Source: Bacteroidota bacterium
Lineage (GTDB): Bacteria > Bacteroidota > Bacteroidia > UBA4408
Direction: 5' to 3'
Assembly (NCBI GenBank): GCA_016718805.1
Contig: JADKCP010000001.1
Span: forward strand, 1 to 64,000
DNA length: 64,000 bases
Part shown: positions 18,268 to 27,071 of the stretch, in pieces
Numbering within the stretch: position 1 is the stretch's first letter
Layout: every line of letters starts with the position of its first letter
The notes under the pieces: generated by a model
What the model was told of the DNA's origin: nothing
The model's input: the letters and a program-made list of their open reading frames with translations, nothing else
Databases searched by the model: none
Position numbers and translations under genes: made by a program

Positions 18268-18478
18268 GGATGGCTTATAACTATTTTTTCAGCTTTTATG
18301 AATGTGCTGTTCTTCTCAATATGTAACAAATATATTCGATTTGAAAATTCAGAAACAGAAAAAGAGTTTTTCCCATTAGATAATTGAATCCTTTGCATTT
18401 GTTTTCCATATATTTCACTTATCGTTACTTTTAAAATATCAGTACTTTTAATTTTAGCAATTGATATTGATTCCCCAT
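18264..18478 (-). pseudogene. 3' stump of a T9SS-sorted protein gene, cut by the REPIN-like element
   Basis: About 70 codons remain, encoding the later part of a T9SS type A sorting domain (ILKVTISEIYGKQMQRIQLS, then FSNRIYLLHIEKN and a basic tail ending ISHP). The YPNP-type start and all of the exported body are missing. The reading frame runs directly into REPIN-like copy 2 at 18478, and no continuation is found on its other side. An open frame of 82 codons from 18512 uses element sequence for its first residues and is not a credible gene. The remnant overlaps the next gene by an ATGA junction. Confidence 0.7.
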
Positions 18479-18610
18479 ACTGGCGCGCGCTTGTAGCGCG
18501 TGACCAATGCACTTGCTATTAAATGCACATATCTTAATTTTGTACGGATGTCAGAAAAATATAAGTTCAGGGATCGGGTAAGCATAAATTTTGTAACACC
18601 GATAGAAGTC
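18479..18610. repeat. REPIN-like element, second copy lacking its right end
   Basis: The first 130 bases match copy 1 (17369 onward) with only a few differences, in the same orientation, and both share the left flank CCCAT. The match stops after GATAGAAGTC at 18610, where copy 1 enters its right inverted end; here AGCAAATCATGG follows instead. The copy has therefore lost its right REP-like end. Confidence 0.85.
18513..18542 (+). promoter_or_regulatory. Promoter inside REPIN-like copy 2
   Basis: TTG (18513-18515), 19 bases, then TAATTTTG (18535-18542) is the same promoter as in copy 1. One spacer base differs between the copies but both boxes are unchanged. It points toward the 3' end of the minus-strand delta-60 gene. 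Confidence 0.5.
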
Positions 18611-18742
18611 AGCAAATCATGGTAGTCCAATCAAAACAGAGCTGCTATAATTCCGAGCAAAGCTCTATAAATTAAAACCACACGAAGCAAAGCTTCGCGG
18701 GTACGGGGAAGTTGCTAATTTGCTTGTTGATTGGGGGTGTGC

Positions 18743-20317
18743 TTAATTCGTTATAATCAACGGTAATGTTTCGACAGTAGACTTGCTGCTAATTTTTAGG
18801 TAATACACACCATTGGACATAGCTCGTGGCAGGTTTACTTTTATAGCTTGATTTGTAGTTGTAATCGATGTTTTGTCAAGCTTAACTACTTCAACTCCGG
18901 TACTTGTATAAATTGTAATTGTGGTAATTGTTGTTGTTTTCTCGTTTGAAGCAAGGTAAATTACTTGCCCTTGCAGTGGGTTGGGGTAAATGGACCAGGT
19001 TTGCTTTTGATTCGCAATTTTACCCATGCCTGAAATTATAGCTGCCGAATCGTTCAGCAATCGCGCAAGTATCATATCGTTGTCGGTGAAAGATCCAAAT
19101 CCTCCAACCATGATTTTTCCATCGGCTTGCATGGCAACCGCATTTAAATCTTCAAAACCGCCCGATAAGCTTAACACCCAACTACCGCTCACTCCAAATG
19201 CATTATCAATAGTACCATTGCTTAAATAACGCACCGTTAATAGGTCTCTGGTAAATGCAGCAGAGCCTGTTGTACCTGCAACTACAATTTTACCATCGGG
19301 TTGTACCAGTACACCATAAAATGCATTTAATCCATTTTGTGTATAACGAGCTGTACCGCTTGATCCAAAGCCAGCACTAATAAGTCCGGATGTAGAGTAA
19401 CATGATATTGTACCTTCGGTAACAGAAACTCCGGCTGCATAAATAAATCCATTTGCATGTGCCATGCTGTATACTTTTTCAACTCCACTATTAGTAACAA
19501 TGCCATTTGTTCCAAAGCTTGAATCAACATTTCCGAATGAATCAAAACCTGCTAAAAATAATCTGTCGCTGCTGCTTTGCTTTGACCAACCTCCTGCAAC
19601 CATGCTCCCATTTGGCAATACTACCAACGATTTGAAAGTTTGACTATATGTAGCAACGGCTGGTTGGGAAACCAAAACCCCATTCACACCAAAGGTTGAA
19701 TCAAGGCTGCCGTTTGGATTTAATCTAACTAAGGTTCCTTTAGTTGTAGAAAATCCGGCAATCCCTGATACTCCGGCAATAACTATTTTGTTGTCGGGTT
19801 GTATTTCTACATCGTAAGCAAAGTCATTTCCAGTTGTTAATGCCATAACAAGTATTCCGGTATGATTAAATGTAGTATCATAGTCGCCATTTGCATCTAA
19901 GCAGGCCACCACCCAATCAACATCGTTTAAAGTGGTGCTTTTAGCTCCAACAACTACTATTTTACCGGTAGCTCCAATTGCTAAACTGTAGGCATAATCA
20001 GAACCTACTCCAAAGTCTTTTGTAACATACCCATTTGTTCCAAAACTCGTATCAATGCTACCGTCCAAATTTCTTCTTCCAGTTACCATATCAAAATTAA
20101 ACCCTGTAGTTGCTACAATTCTTCCAGTTCCACAAAACACTGTTTTGCCATCTGCTTGAATAGCTAAGCTTTGTAAATTATCGTGTTGATTTCCCGGTTG
20201 AAAAACAATCGGACCGCCGTTTCCAAAAGCAGGATCAATGGTTCCGGCAATTTGTGCGGTGAGCATACTTGTTGAAAAGCAAATAAATGCAAGCAGTAAA
20301 ATAACTTGTTTTTTCAT
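18743..20317 (-). CDS. Secreted delta-60 repeat protein with T9SS sorting domain
   Basis: The product has 524 residues. It has a signal peptide (to about residue 21, ending LTAQ). Residues 22-420 consist of delta-60 type repeats: each has a DPAFG/DSTFGTNGV segment and, about 35 residues later, AIQ-DGKIVVAG. Such repeats form beta-propeller-like folds in secreted bacterial proteins; no enzymatic motif is seen. The C-terminus (WSIYPNPLQGQVIYLA to LPLIITN) is a T9SS sorting domain. The gene starts 38 bases after the LamG gene on the same strand, so the two may form an operon. A second delta-60/T9SS protein lies at 42471. Confidence 0.87.
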   Translation of the reverse strand: MKKQVILLLAFICFSTSMLTAQIAGTIDPAFGNGGPIVFQPGNQHDNLQSLAIQADGKTVFCGTGRIVATTGFNFDMVTGRRNLDGSIDTSFGTNGYVTKDFGVGSDYAYSLAIGATGKIVVVGAKSTTLNDVDWVVACLDANGDYDTTFNHTGILVMALTTGNDFAYDVEIQPDNKIVIAGVSGIAGFSTTKGTLVRLNPNGSLDSTFGVNGVLVSQPAVATYSQTFKSLVVLPNGSMVAGGWSKQSSSDRLFLAGFDSFGNVDSSFGTNGIVTNSGVEKVYSMAHANGFIYAAGVSVTEGTISCYSTSGLISAGFGSSGTARYTQNGLNAFYGVLVQPDGKIVVAGTTGSAAFTRDLLTVRYLSNGTIDNAFGVSGSWVLSLSGGFEDLNAVAMQADGKIMVGGFGSFTDNDMILARLLNDSAAIISGMGKIANQKQTWSIYPNPLQGQVIYLASNEKTTTITTITIYTSTGVEVVKLDKTSITTTNQAIKVNLPRAMSNGVYYLKISSKSTVETLPLIITN

Positions 20318-20355
20318 AGTAAAAATGATTGGCTGTAGCGTTTATTGAATGCTAG

Positions 20356-21558
20356 TTAGTTTTTAATAAGTTGTTTACGATAGCTCTGTTGAGCGTTTTT
20401 TACCTCAATTATATAAAACCCTGCAGGAAAGGCTTTCATGTCGATGCTAAGCTTTGGTTGGTTGTTGTTGAGGGTACTATACACCAATTTTCCTTGCAAA
20501 TTGATAATGTCTATAGTGCTTTGTTGAGAGAAACTTATGTCGGTGAATTCAAGCTGCAAATACGAAGACGTAGGATTAGGATACATACTTACTTTATTGC
20601 TTTGTGCTAATTCATTCACGGAAACACTCATGGTAACACAGTTGGAGGTATCACTGCATCCATTTTTTGAAACGATTACTGCATAGCTGCCTGTGTTAAT
20701 TGGTGTAAATGTTTGCGAGGTGGCTCCAGCTACTGTGCTGTTGTTTGCACAATTTATCCATTGATAGTTTGCACTTGGAATGGATGCCGAAATGGAGGTA
20801 CCTGCTTGAGTAGCTGTAGGATTAAATACTATTGTTGCGTTGCCAAGCACCCAATTGGAACTAGCTCCACTTAAGGAAAAATTAGTAAGGGTTCCGTTAT
20901 TCGCTGCGTTCGCAGCGTTAGTAAGTGAAGTAAGACCTGCATTAGTCCCAGATGCTGTACCCTGGTCGAATTTAAAATATGCCACAAGTCCTGTTGTTGG
21001 TGGACACATGCGCAGATTCATATCGGCTGCAATTTGTGTCTGACTTTTCGCAATGTTCCAAACTCTTACCTCGTCAATTTGTCCCGAAAAGTAATTATTT
21101 GCATCGTTTCTTCGTCCAATAATAATTCCGTTTACTGAACTAGTAAGCGTCGCTACAGAAGGATCTCCGGCGGCTGCTTGTTGACCATCAACAAACAATT
21201 TAAGTTTATTTGTTACGTTGTTATCAAATGTTGCAGCAATATGATGCCATACATTAGTGCTAATGGCATTGGTAGCACTAAATCCACTTCCTCCAACCTC
21301 TATTCTTGGTAAACCATTAATGATGTTTAAGGTAAATCGTTGCCCAATTGCCATATCGCCCCAATCGACAATTACCCTTTGGTTAGTACTAAGGGAAGAA
21401 ATTTTTACCCAGGCTTCTACTGTTCGTGATGCTGTACCAGTTGGTCCCGGCTGCGTGCATTGAACATAGTCATTGGTACCATCAAAATGCAACGAGTTTT
21501 GTGCATTCGACAATAGTGCACAAAAAAGAAATAGGAAAAGTACCTGTGTTTTTTTCAT
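20356..21558 (-). CDS. Secreted LamG/concanavalin-like lectin-domain protein with T9SS sorting domain
   Basis: The product has 400 residues from the ATG at 21558 (MKKTQVLFLFLF signal peptide); the frame extends six codons to a TTG that lies in the dyad described separately. Residues about 20-200 form a LamG/laminin-G-like domain (LHFDGTNDYVQC, VEAWVKIS, WHHIAATFDN, LKLFVDGQ, GQIDEVRVWN), a sugar- or protein-binding jelly roll. Next is an Ig-like SPRB/PKD-type module (NYQWINCANNSTV, GSYAVIVSKNGCSDTSNCV). The last 80 residues (VSMYPNPTSSYLQLEF to YRKQLIKN) are a T9SS sorting domain. An adhesion or carbohydrate-binding role is likely. Confidence 0.88.
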   Translation of the reverse strand: MKKTQVLFLFLFCALLSNAQNSLHFDGTNDYVQCTQPGPTGTASRTVEAWVKISSLSTNQRVIVDWGDMAIGQRFTLNIINGLPRIEVGGSGFSATNAISTNVWHHIAATFDNNVTNKLKLFVDGQQAAAGDPSVATLTSSVNGIIIGRRNDANNYFSGQIDEVRVWNIAKSQTQIAADMNLRMCPPTTGLVAYFKFDQGTASGTNAGLTSLTNAANAANNGTLTNFSLSGASSNWVLGNATIVFNPTATQAGTSISASIPSANYQWINCANNSTVAGATSQTFTPINTGSYAVIVSKNGCSDTSNCVTMSVSVNELAQSNKVSMYPNPTSSYLQLEFTDISFSQQSTIDIINLQGKLVYSTLNNNQPKLSIDMKAFPAGFYIIEVKNAQQSYRKQLIKN

Positions 21559-21560
21559 AG

Positions 21561-21605
21561 TTAAATTTGTAAGCAAAAATTGGGTTTTTCTGCTTACAAA
21601 TTTAA
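21561..21605. promoter_or_regulatory. Perfect 15-bp dyad at the start of the LamG gene
   Basis: Arms TTAAATTTGTAAGCA (21561-21575) and TGCTTACAAATTTAA (21591-21605) are perfect inverted repeats with a 15-base spacer, ending two bases before the LamG ATG. Each arm contains TAAATTTG, a -7-like sequence. It could be an operator or an mRNA hairpin blocking the ribosome site. Confidence 0.5.
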
Positions 21606-21872
21606 TGCATACTGCTGCTTTTCTATGTAAGAATATTACTACAAAAATAAACTTTTATAAGCCCTTTCTTTTGTTTAGAAATTGTGCGCCAAGTATTGGT
21701 TTACAAATTACTGAAATTGCATCGTTTGGTTTACCTACTTTTTATTCACACAGTATAAAACGCTAAATTTATTTTATTCCCCTTAGTACAAACTATTAAC
21801 TCAGGACTAATTGATCCACTCAAAAGTAAATACGCTCTGAGCTAACATCCGCCCATGTTTTAAAAACGAACA

Positions 21873-23711
21873 CTATTCATCCTTCTCTTTTCCATTCACA
21901 TATTTACACATTTTTGTAGCGTGTGCTTTAAGTATATTTGCCATACCTTCATACTGTCCGAATAATCCCTTTTCCTCTTTAAAAATTACAGGAGAGCTAT
22001 AGTATGTTCGTGTACCACAGTAAAACTGACCTATGTTTTTTGCTTCCTTATCTGAATCTTCTGCTTTTCCAGGATTAGGCCCCATCATCGTCATTACAAC
22101 AGCATTTACTCCATAATCATCCTTTGCCGACTTAATTTTTCGTGTGCAAATATATACTACCACAACTGCATCCACATCCAAGCCTTTAGCCAAGTCATAG
22201 CCCAAACTGGAAGTTAATTTTCGATTTGCTGAAAAAATCCCTTGGTCGAAATTAGAAAGTGTTGATTCATCAGCTGCTTCATTGCAAACAAAAAAGGAGC
22301 GGTATCCTTTTCCTGCTGGCGAAATTTTTAATGTAGAAGCAGTGGCTACAGCAACATCCCAAACGTTGGAGCTTGCAGCCCCTCTTTTGGTAATTGTTGT
22401 TTTTTCCTTTTTTGCTGATTCCTGATTAAAGTTGTAATAGAAATCTGATTTTTCAGGTGTGTCTAAAAACTCATCAGGGGTAAGCAAATCAACTCCATTA
22501 TCTTTAAAGGATGATTTCAGCGCAGCAATGCTTTCGCCATAAAAACCATTAATTTGTGTTTGTCCAATGATGTCGGAGGTTCGCCAAACAGAAGTAGTAA
22601 CACTGCCTGTGTAAGTGCCACCCTGTACCTTTCCTTTACCGGGATCATACAGGTAATAGCTTATGAGCGCCACTTTTTTGGGTTTTGATTTAAGCAAATC
22701 CATATTTGCACTATAGCCGCCACCATTGCTGTTTCTTCCTTCTCTAGGGAAATCATATTTTACTTTTATTTTATCGGCATTTTGAGTTTCTTCTGCAAAC
22801 GGAGTTACTTTATTTGTAAGTCCTGTTTCCTTTAAATCGGCTCCATTTTTTATAAATAATCGTATAATTTCTTCACTGCCAAACCCTCCTGCAATGGCTA
22901 GTGTAAGAGGTGTAGTTGGTTTACCTCCTGCAAATCCTTTGTTTTTTTCGTTGATATTTAAGCCTTGACTTAAAAGCAACGCCATCATTTCATCAGGAGT
23001 TCCCAATCGATCTTCAGGCATGTCTTCGGCATACCATTCCGGCATTTTTATGCCATATGATTCCATGCTTGTTTTGGCAGCAGCAAACACCTGTCTGCGT
23101 GCACTTATTGACTTGGCGTATAGCGCAAAAGTATGCATCAAACCATTGCCATCGTATACTGCTAAGTCGGCTTTTGCTCCCTTTTCAAAAAGCAATTTAG
23201 CGCAGGGCACGCAATTCGTATTCATCACCACACTATACAAAGGGTATATTTCTGTAGGTTTTGCAGCTTTAAGTGCAGTTTCCCATGCTTTAATAAGGTC
23301 TTTATTTCCGTCTTTGCCCTTTGCTTTTTCCTTTTCTATTAATGATTTAAAGGTAGCTCCCGGATTGGTTTTACCCGGTTTATTTGGATCGGCACCGGCA
23401 GCCAAAAGTAACTTTATAACCTCGGTTGAATAAAACGTTGCTGCTTGAACCAGTGCCGGATATTCGCCAAGATTAGGATCAGCTCCTTTATCCAAAAGTA
23501 ATTTTGTGATGTCGGGCCATAAAAAAGCCGAGGCAATTGGTGGGTTCCCGGCATCCAAACTATTTACATCAGCGCCGGCAGTAATTGCAGCGGTGGCTTT
23601 TGCAAAATCTCCCCCTTTGCATGCAGCAAAAAGATCTTCATTTGCACCGGCATAGCATTCCATACTTGCAAAGAACACAAGTAGTAGTAATAAAGAGTGT
23701 GTGTTTTTCAT
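21873..23711 (-). CDS. Secreted ankyrin-repeat protein with an uncharacterised C-terminal domain
   Basis: The product has 612 residues. It has a signal peptide to about residue 22. Ankyrin repeats follow at about 25-125 (LFAACKGGDFAKATAAITAG, AGADVNSLDAGNPPIASA, LLLDKGADPNLGEYPALVQA, LLLAAGADPNKPG) and again near 155-310 (LLFEKGAKADLAVYDGNG, LTLAIAGGFGSEEIIRLFIK). Residues about 345-600 form a separate domain that I do not recognise: it opens KKVALISYYLYDPGKG and includes GLDVDAVVVVYICTRKI and GPNPGK. There is no T9SS tail, so periplasmic location is more likely than surface. The gene is divergent from the AraC-type regulator at 23963. Confidence 0.8.
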   Translation of the reverse strand: MKNTHSLLLLLVFFASMECYAGANEDLFAACKGGDFAKATAAITAGADVNSLDAGNPPIASAFLWPDITKLLLDKGADPNLGEYPALVQAATFYSTEVIKLLLAAGADPNKPGKTNPGATFKSLIEKEKAKGKDGNKDLIKAWETALKAAKPTEIYPLYSVVMNTNCVPCAKLLFEKGAKADLAVYDGNGLMHTFALYAKSISARRQVFAAAKTSMESYGIKMPEWYAEDMPEDRLGTPDEMMALLLSQGLNINEKNKGFAGGKPTTPLTLAIAGGFGSEEIIRLFIKNGADLKETGLTNKVTPFAEETQNADKIKVKYDFPREGRNSNGGGYSANMDLLKSKPKKVALISYYLYDPGKGKVQGGTYTGSVTTSVWRTSDIIGQTQINGFYGESIAALKSSFKDNGVDLLTPDEFLDTPEKSDFYYNFNQESAKKEKTTITKRGAASSNVWDVAVATASTLKISPAGKGYRSFFVCNEAADESTLSNFDQGIFSANRKLTSSLGYDLAKGLDVDAVVVVYICTRKIKSAKDDYGVNAVVMTMMGPNPGKAEDSDKEAKNIGQFYCGTRTYYSSPVIFKEEKGLFGQYEGMANILKAHATKMCKYVNGKEKDE

Positions 23712-23962
23712 TTTAAGAAATTTTTAGATTTAAGACAATAGTATATAATAGTTGATTCAACAAGAACGAATTGAACGTCTGTTTTTTAAATATCTTACTC
23801 GTGTTCATTTTAATTCGTTAAATCACTTATTTCAAGATGAGGTAAATCTTAAATAACAGGTTATAAACATTGTTGCCCTTTTTCGTAAATCTTTATAAGT
23901 ATTAACGTTTAATTTTCTGCTTTACCGAAATTTAGCTACAATTGCTTAAATGTAAGAACACA

Positions 23963-25117
23963 ATGGCTCAGCCCGGTTTTAATTCATGGACTTCAATTTT
24001 TTTGCTTGCTGCAATACAAGGTGTTTTTGTTTCCTTGGTATTGTTGATAGGAAAAAAACAAAACCAATTTGCCAATCGCATGCTTGCTTTGTTATTGTTG
24101 TTGTTTTCAATTACCCTTTTCGAATATGTTCTTTACTGGACAAATTACCTCAGCTACTTGCCTCATTTTATGTCGCTAAGCGATGGATTTCCGTTTTTGT
24201 TTGGAGCTATTCTGTTTTTTTATTTTCGATTCGTTTTTGAACAATGCAAGATTGAAAAACAAGACTTTTTACACCTCATACCCTTCTTGTTGTTTCTGGT
24301 TTATATGTTGCCAAGGTACTTATCGTTAGCAGAAGTAAAGCTACTCTGGATACAAGGCAAAGGTGCCGCCCCTTCCTTGTTTCATTATCCTCGTTGGTTG
24401 GCCGATTTACCGGGCTTACACTGGGTAAAAATGCTATCCATGACAGCTTACTTATTTGCGATTTATTATCGGTATTACGCTATCAGCAAACTAAATCCTG
24501 AAGTTAAAGTGTGGTTTAACTGGATAACATTGCTTTTTGCAGGTTTTATTTTGAGTTATGCCTCCTATTTTGTGTTGATTAATTTTTCGTTTTTTAATAG
24601 CGCATGGGATTATATGATTTCGTTTAGCATGTTATTTATGATTTATTTTATTGCATGGTTTGGCTACTTGCAGCCCAAAGTTTTTCAAGGTTTTTCGCTA
24701 AAAGAGGCCATTGTTACGCCTGAGAAATACAAAAATTCACCCCTAAACGATTCACTGGGAGGTGAATTATTGACCATTTTGGATGCGTCGATGAATGATA
24801 AAAAAATGTTTCTCGATCCTGAAATTCGACTTGAAAAACTTGCAACTAATTTGGGTATTAAAAAACATCTTTTATCGCAATTAATAAATGAGAAAAAAGG
24901 AATGAGCTTTTTTGAATACATCAACAGCTTAAGAGTTGAAGAAGCTAAGCTGTTGCTAAAACAAACTAGTAAAAAGCAATTAACCGTTATTGAAATAGCT
25001 TACATGGTAGGCTTTAATAATAAGGTTTCGTTTAACTCGACCTTCAAAAAAATTACCGGACAAACACCCAGTGAATTTCGGAATGGGTTGGTAAATACTA
25101 ACACAGTAACTAGCTAA
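23963..25117 (+). CDS. AraC-family transcriptional regulator with N-terminal membrane domain
   Basis: The product has 384 residues from the ATG at 23963 (MAQPGFNSWTS); the open frame begins seven codons earlier at a TTG. The N-terminal 235 residues contain about seven hydrophobic helices (first near 10-28, last near 205-228), a membrane module common in Bacteroidota AraC regulators. The C-terminal 100 residues are an AraC HTH pair: MSFFEYINSLRVEEAKLLL for the first helix-turn-helix and IAYMVGFNNKVSFNSTFKK followed by TGQTPSEFR for the second. It probably senses a signal at the membrane and controls nearby genes; the FG-GAP gene follows by 120 bp and the ankyrin gene is divergent. The signal is unknown. 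Confidence 0.9.
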   Translation: MAQPGFNSWTSIFLLAAIQGVFVSLVLLIGKKQNQFANRMLALLLLLFSITLFEYVLYWTNYLSYLPHFMSLSDGFPFLFGAILFFYFRFVFEQCKIEKQDFLHLIPFLLFLVYMLPRYLSLAEVKLLWIQGKGAAPSLFHYPRWLADLPGLHWVKMLSMTAYLFAIYYRYYAISKLNPEVKVWFNWITLLFAGFILSYASYFVLINFSFFNSAWDYMISFSMLFMIYFIAWFGYLQPKVFQGFSLKEAIVTPEKYKNSPLNDSLGGELLTILDASMNDKKMFLDPEIRLEKLATNLGIKKHLLSQLINEKKGMSFFEYINSLRVEEAKLLLKQTSKKQLTVIEIAYMVGFNNKVSFNSTFKKITGQTPSEFRNGLVNTNTVTS

Positions 25118-25237
25118 TTGGGTGAATTCAAAATGAAATTCAGTGCTTTTTTAAAGTATTTGGTAAATCTTTATCACAATTTACCAATCATGGTGCAAGT
25201 GTGGTTTAATTTGGATTAAATCTAGAACCAAAAAACT

Positions 25238-27010
25238 ATGAAAAAATCAATTTTACTTTTAGCGATGTTGTGTAGTGTTGCAATAAATTTACCTGCACAA
25301 ATTTTTACTCGAGTTACTACCGGCTCAAACCCAATAGTTAGCGATCCTGTTCAAACCTTTTACAATGGTGCAAGCTGGATTGACTTTGACAATGATGGAT
25401 TGCTTGATTTATTTGTAAGCCGAGCTGCTTTGTATCACAACAACGGCAATGGCACTTTTGTAAAAGCAACTTCGAGTGGGATTGGTTTAACTACAGGTAT
25501 TGGAAATACTTGGGCAGATGTAGATAATGATGGGGATATAGATTGCTTACAATCGGGTGGAAATGCCGGTGGCACAAAATTGTATTTAAACAATGGTAAT
25601 GCAACGTTTAGCCAAAACACCCTGGGCCCTTTTGCCAATGCCACTAGTTTAAGGGGCTGGGGATCGGCATTCGGAGATTTTAACAATGACGGTTTGGTTG
25701 ATTTGTTTATCGCTTCTCCCTTTGGTTTTGCGGGAATAACAGATTCGTGTAAGTTTTTGGTGAATACCGGAAACGGTACTTTTTTACGTCTGGATACTAC
25801 CGTAATTACTGATACAGTTGATGCATTTACTGTTCCAAGTTGGAGCGATTTTGACAACGATGGAGACCTTGATTTATTTGTGGGTGCCGGAAGAGTAAAT
25901 GGTTCGCTATCGAACGATTATTTGTTTACCAATACACAAAATTCGGGTGGTGGGACAGCCTTGTTTTACAGAAATACAACAAGTCCGTTAGGAACCGATA
26001 TGCACGATGGGCAAATTTGGAATTGGATTGACTTTGACAACGATGGTGATTTAGATGCTTACCTTACCAACTACAAAGGAACTTCGGTAAGTGGATATCC
26101 TAATGAAATGTATAGAAATGATGGGGCAGGCTTTGTAAAATTAACCTCGTCCGATGTGGGTCCTATTGTTACCGATGCGGGTATATCGCTTTCGAGTAAT
26201 TGGGGCGATTTTGACAATGATGGTGACTTAGATTGCATTGTAACAAATGAAAGTCAGCAAAAAAATTGCTATTACCAAAGCAATGTTCGTCAGGGAAGTA
26301 CCGTGTTTACTAAGATTTCCACAGAGCCTTTTACATTAAATAATGGAGATCATTGGTCGGCTTGCAACGGTGATTATGACAACGATGGTGATTTAGATCT
26401 TTTTATTTCGGCCAGTAGCGACAAGGGTTTGTTTTTAAACACAACTACTCAACACGATTTTATAAATATCAAACTTGTAGGGAGTAGTTCAAACAAATCG
26501 GCCATAGGCGCTAAAGTACGGATCAAGGCAAATGGCTTTTGGCAAATGCGCGAAATTTCATCTCAAAATACATTTAACGGAATGAATATGTTGAATGCAC
26601 ATTTTGGTTTTGGACCCACTGGCATAGTTGCCTTAACCTGCGACTCTATAATTATACAATGGCCCTCAGGTACTATTGATATCTGCACTAATATCGCAAC
26701 CAATATATTTTATGTTGCCACTGAAGGTCAGTGCTTATCGGCAAATGGCGTTGTAAAAAATGAAGTGCCAAGTACGATCAAAATTTATCCCAATCCAGTT
26801 GGAAACAGTTTAACTATTCAACCCATGATACAAGCACAAAAAATTACGGGATGGAAAATTGTAGATAAATCCGGTAAAATCGTACAAAGCAAAAACCAAA
26901 CCTTGCAAGGAGAATTTAGCATTGATGTATCGAAGCTTTCTTCGGGCAGTTATTTTATTCAACTATATACCGGTGCGCAAGATACATTGGTTCCTTTCAT
27001 AAAACAGTAG
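25238..27010 (+). CDS. Secreted FG-GAP/VCBS (CRTAC1, ASPIC/UnbV) repeat protein with T9SS sorting domain
   Basis: The product has 590 residues. The signal peptide ends near residue 20. Residues 40-400 carry about seven FG-GAP/VCBS repeats with Asp-rich calcium-binding loops (DFDNDGLLDLFVS, DVDNDGDIDCLQSG, DFNNDGLVDLFIA, DFDNDGDLDLFVG and others), as in integrin-like propellers. Residues about 405-500 form an ASPIC/UnbV domain (INIKLVGSSSNKSAIGAKV, IQWPSGTID). The end (IKIYPNPVGNSLTIQ to LVPFIKQ) is a T9SS sorting domain. The role is probably surface binding. It follows the AraC-type regulator on the same strand and converges on the LytTR gene. Confidence 0.9.
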   Translation: MKKSILLLAMLCSVAINLPAQIFTRVTTGSNPIVSDPVQTFYNGASWIDFDNDGLLDLFVSRAALYHNNGNGTFVKATSSGIGLTTGIGNTWADVDNDGDIDCLQSGGNAGGTKLYLNNGNATFSQNTLGPFANATSLRGWGSAFGDFNNDGLVDLFIASPFGFAGITDSCKFLVNTGNGTFLRLDTTVITDTVDAFTVPSWSDFDNDGDLDLFVGAGRVNGSLSNDYLFTNTQNSGGGTALFYRNTTSPLGTDMHDGQIWNWIDFDNDGDLDAYLTNYKGTSVSGYPNEMYRNDGAGFVKLTSSDVGPIVTDAGISLSSNWGDFDNDGDLDCIVTNESQQKNCYYQSNVRQGSTVFTKISTEPFTLNNGDHWSACNGDYDNDGDLDLFISASSDKGLFLNTTTQHDFINIKLVGSSSNKSAIGAKVRIKANGFWQMREISSQNTFNGMNMLNAHFGFGPTGIVALTCDSIIIQWPSGTIDICTNIATNIFYVATEGQCLSANGVVKNEVPSTIKIYPNPVGNSLTIQPMIQAQKITGWKIVDKSGKIVQSKNQTLQGEFSIDVSKLSSGSYFIQLYTGAQDTLVPFIKQ

Positions 27011-27071
27011 CAGTTATTGACTGGTATTGATGTTGGTTTTTGTGCTATCGTTTGAAATAGTTGGATATTTT

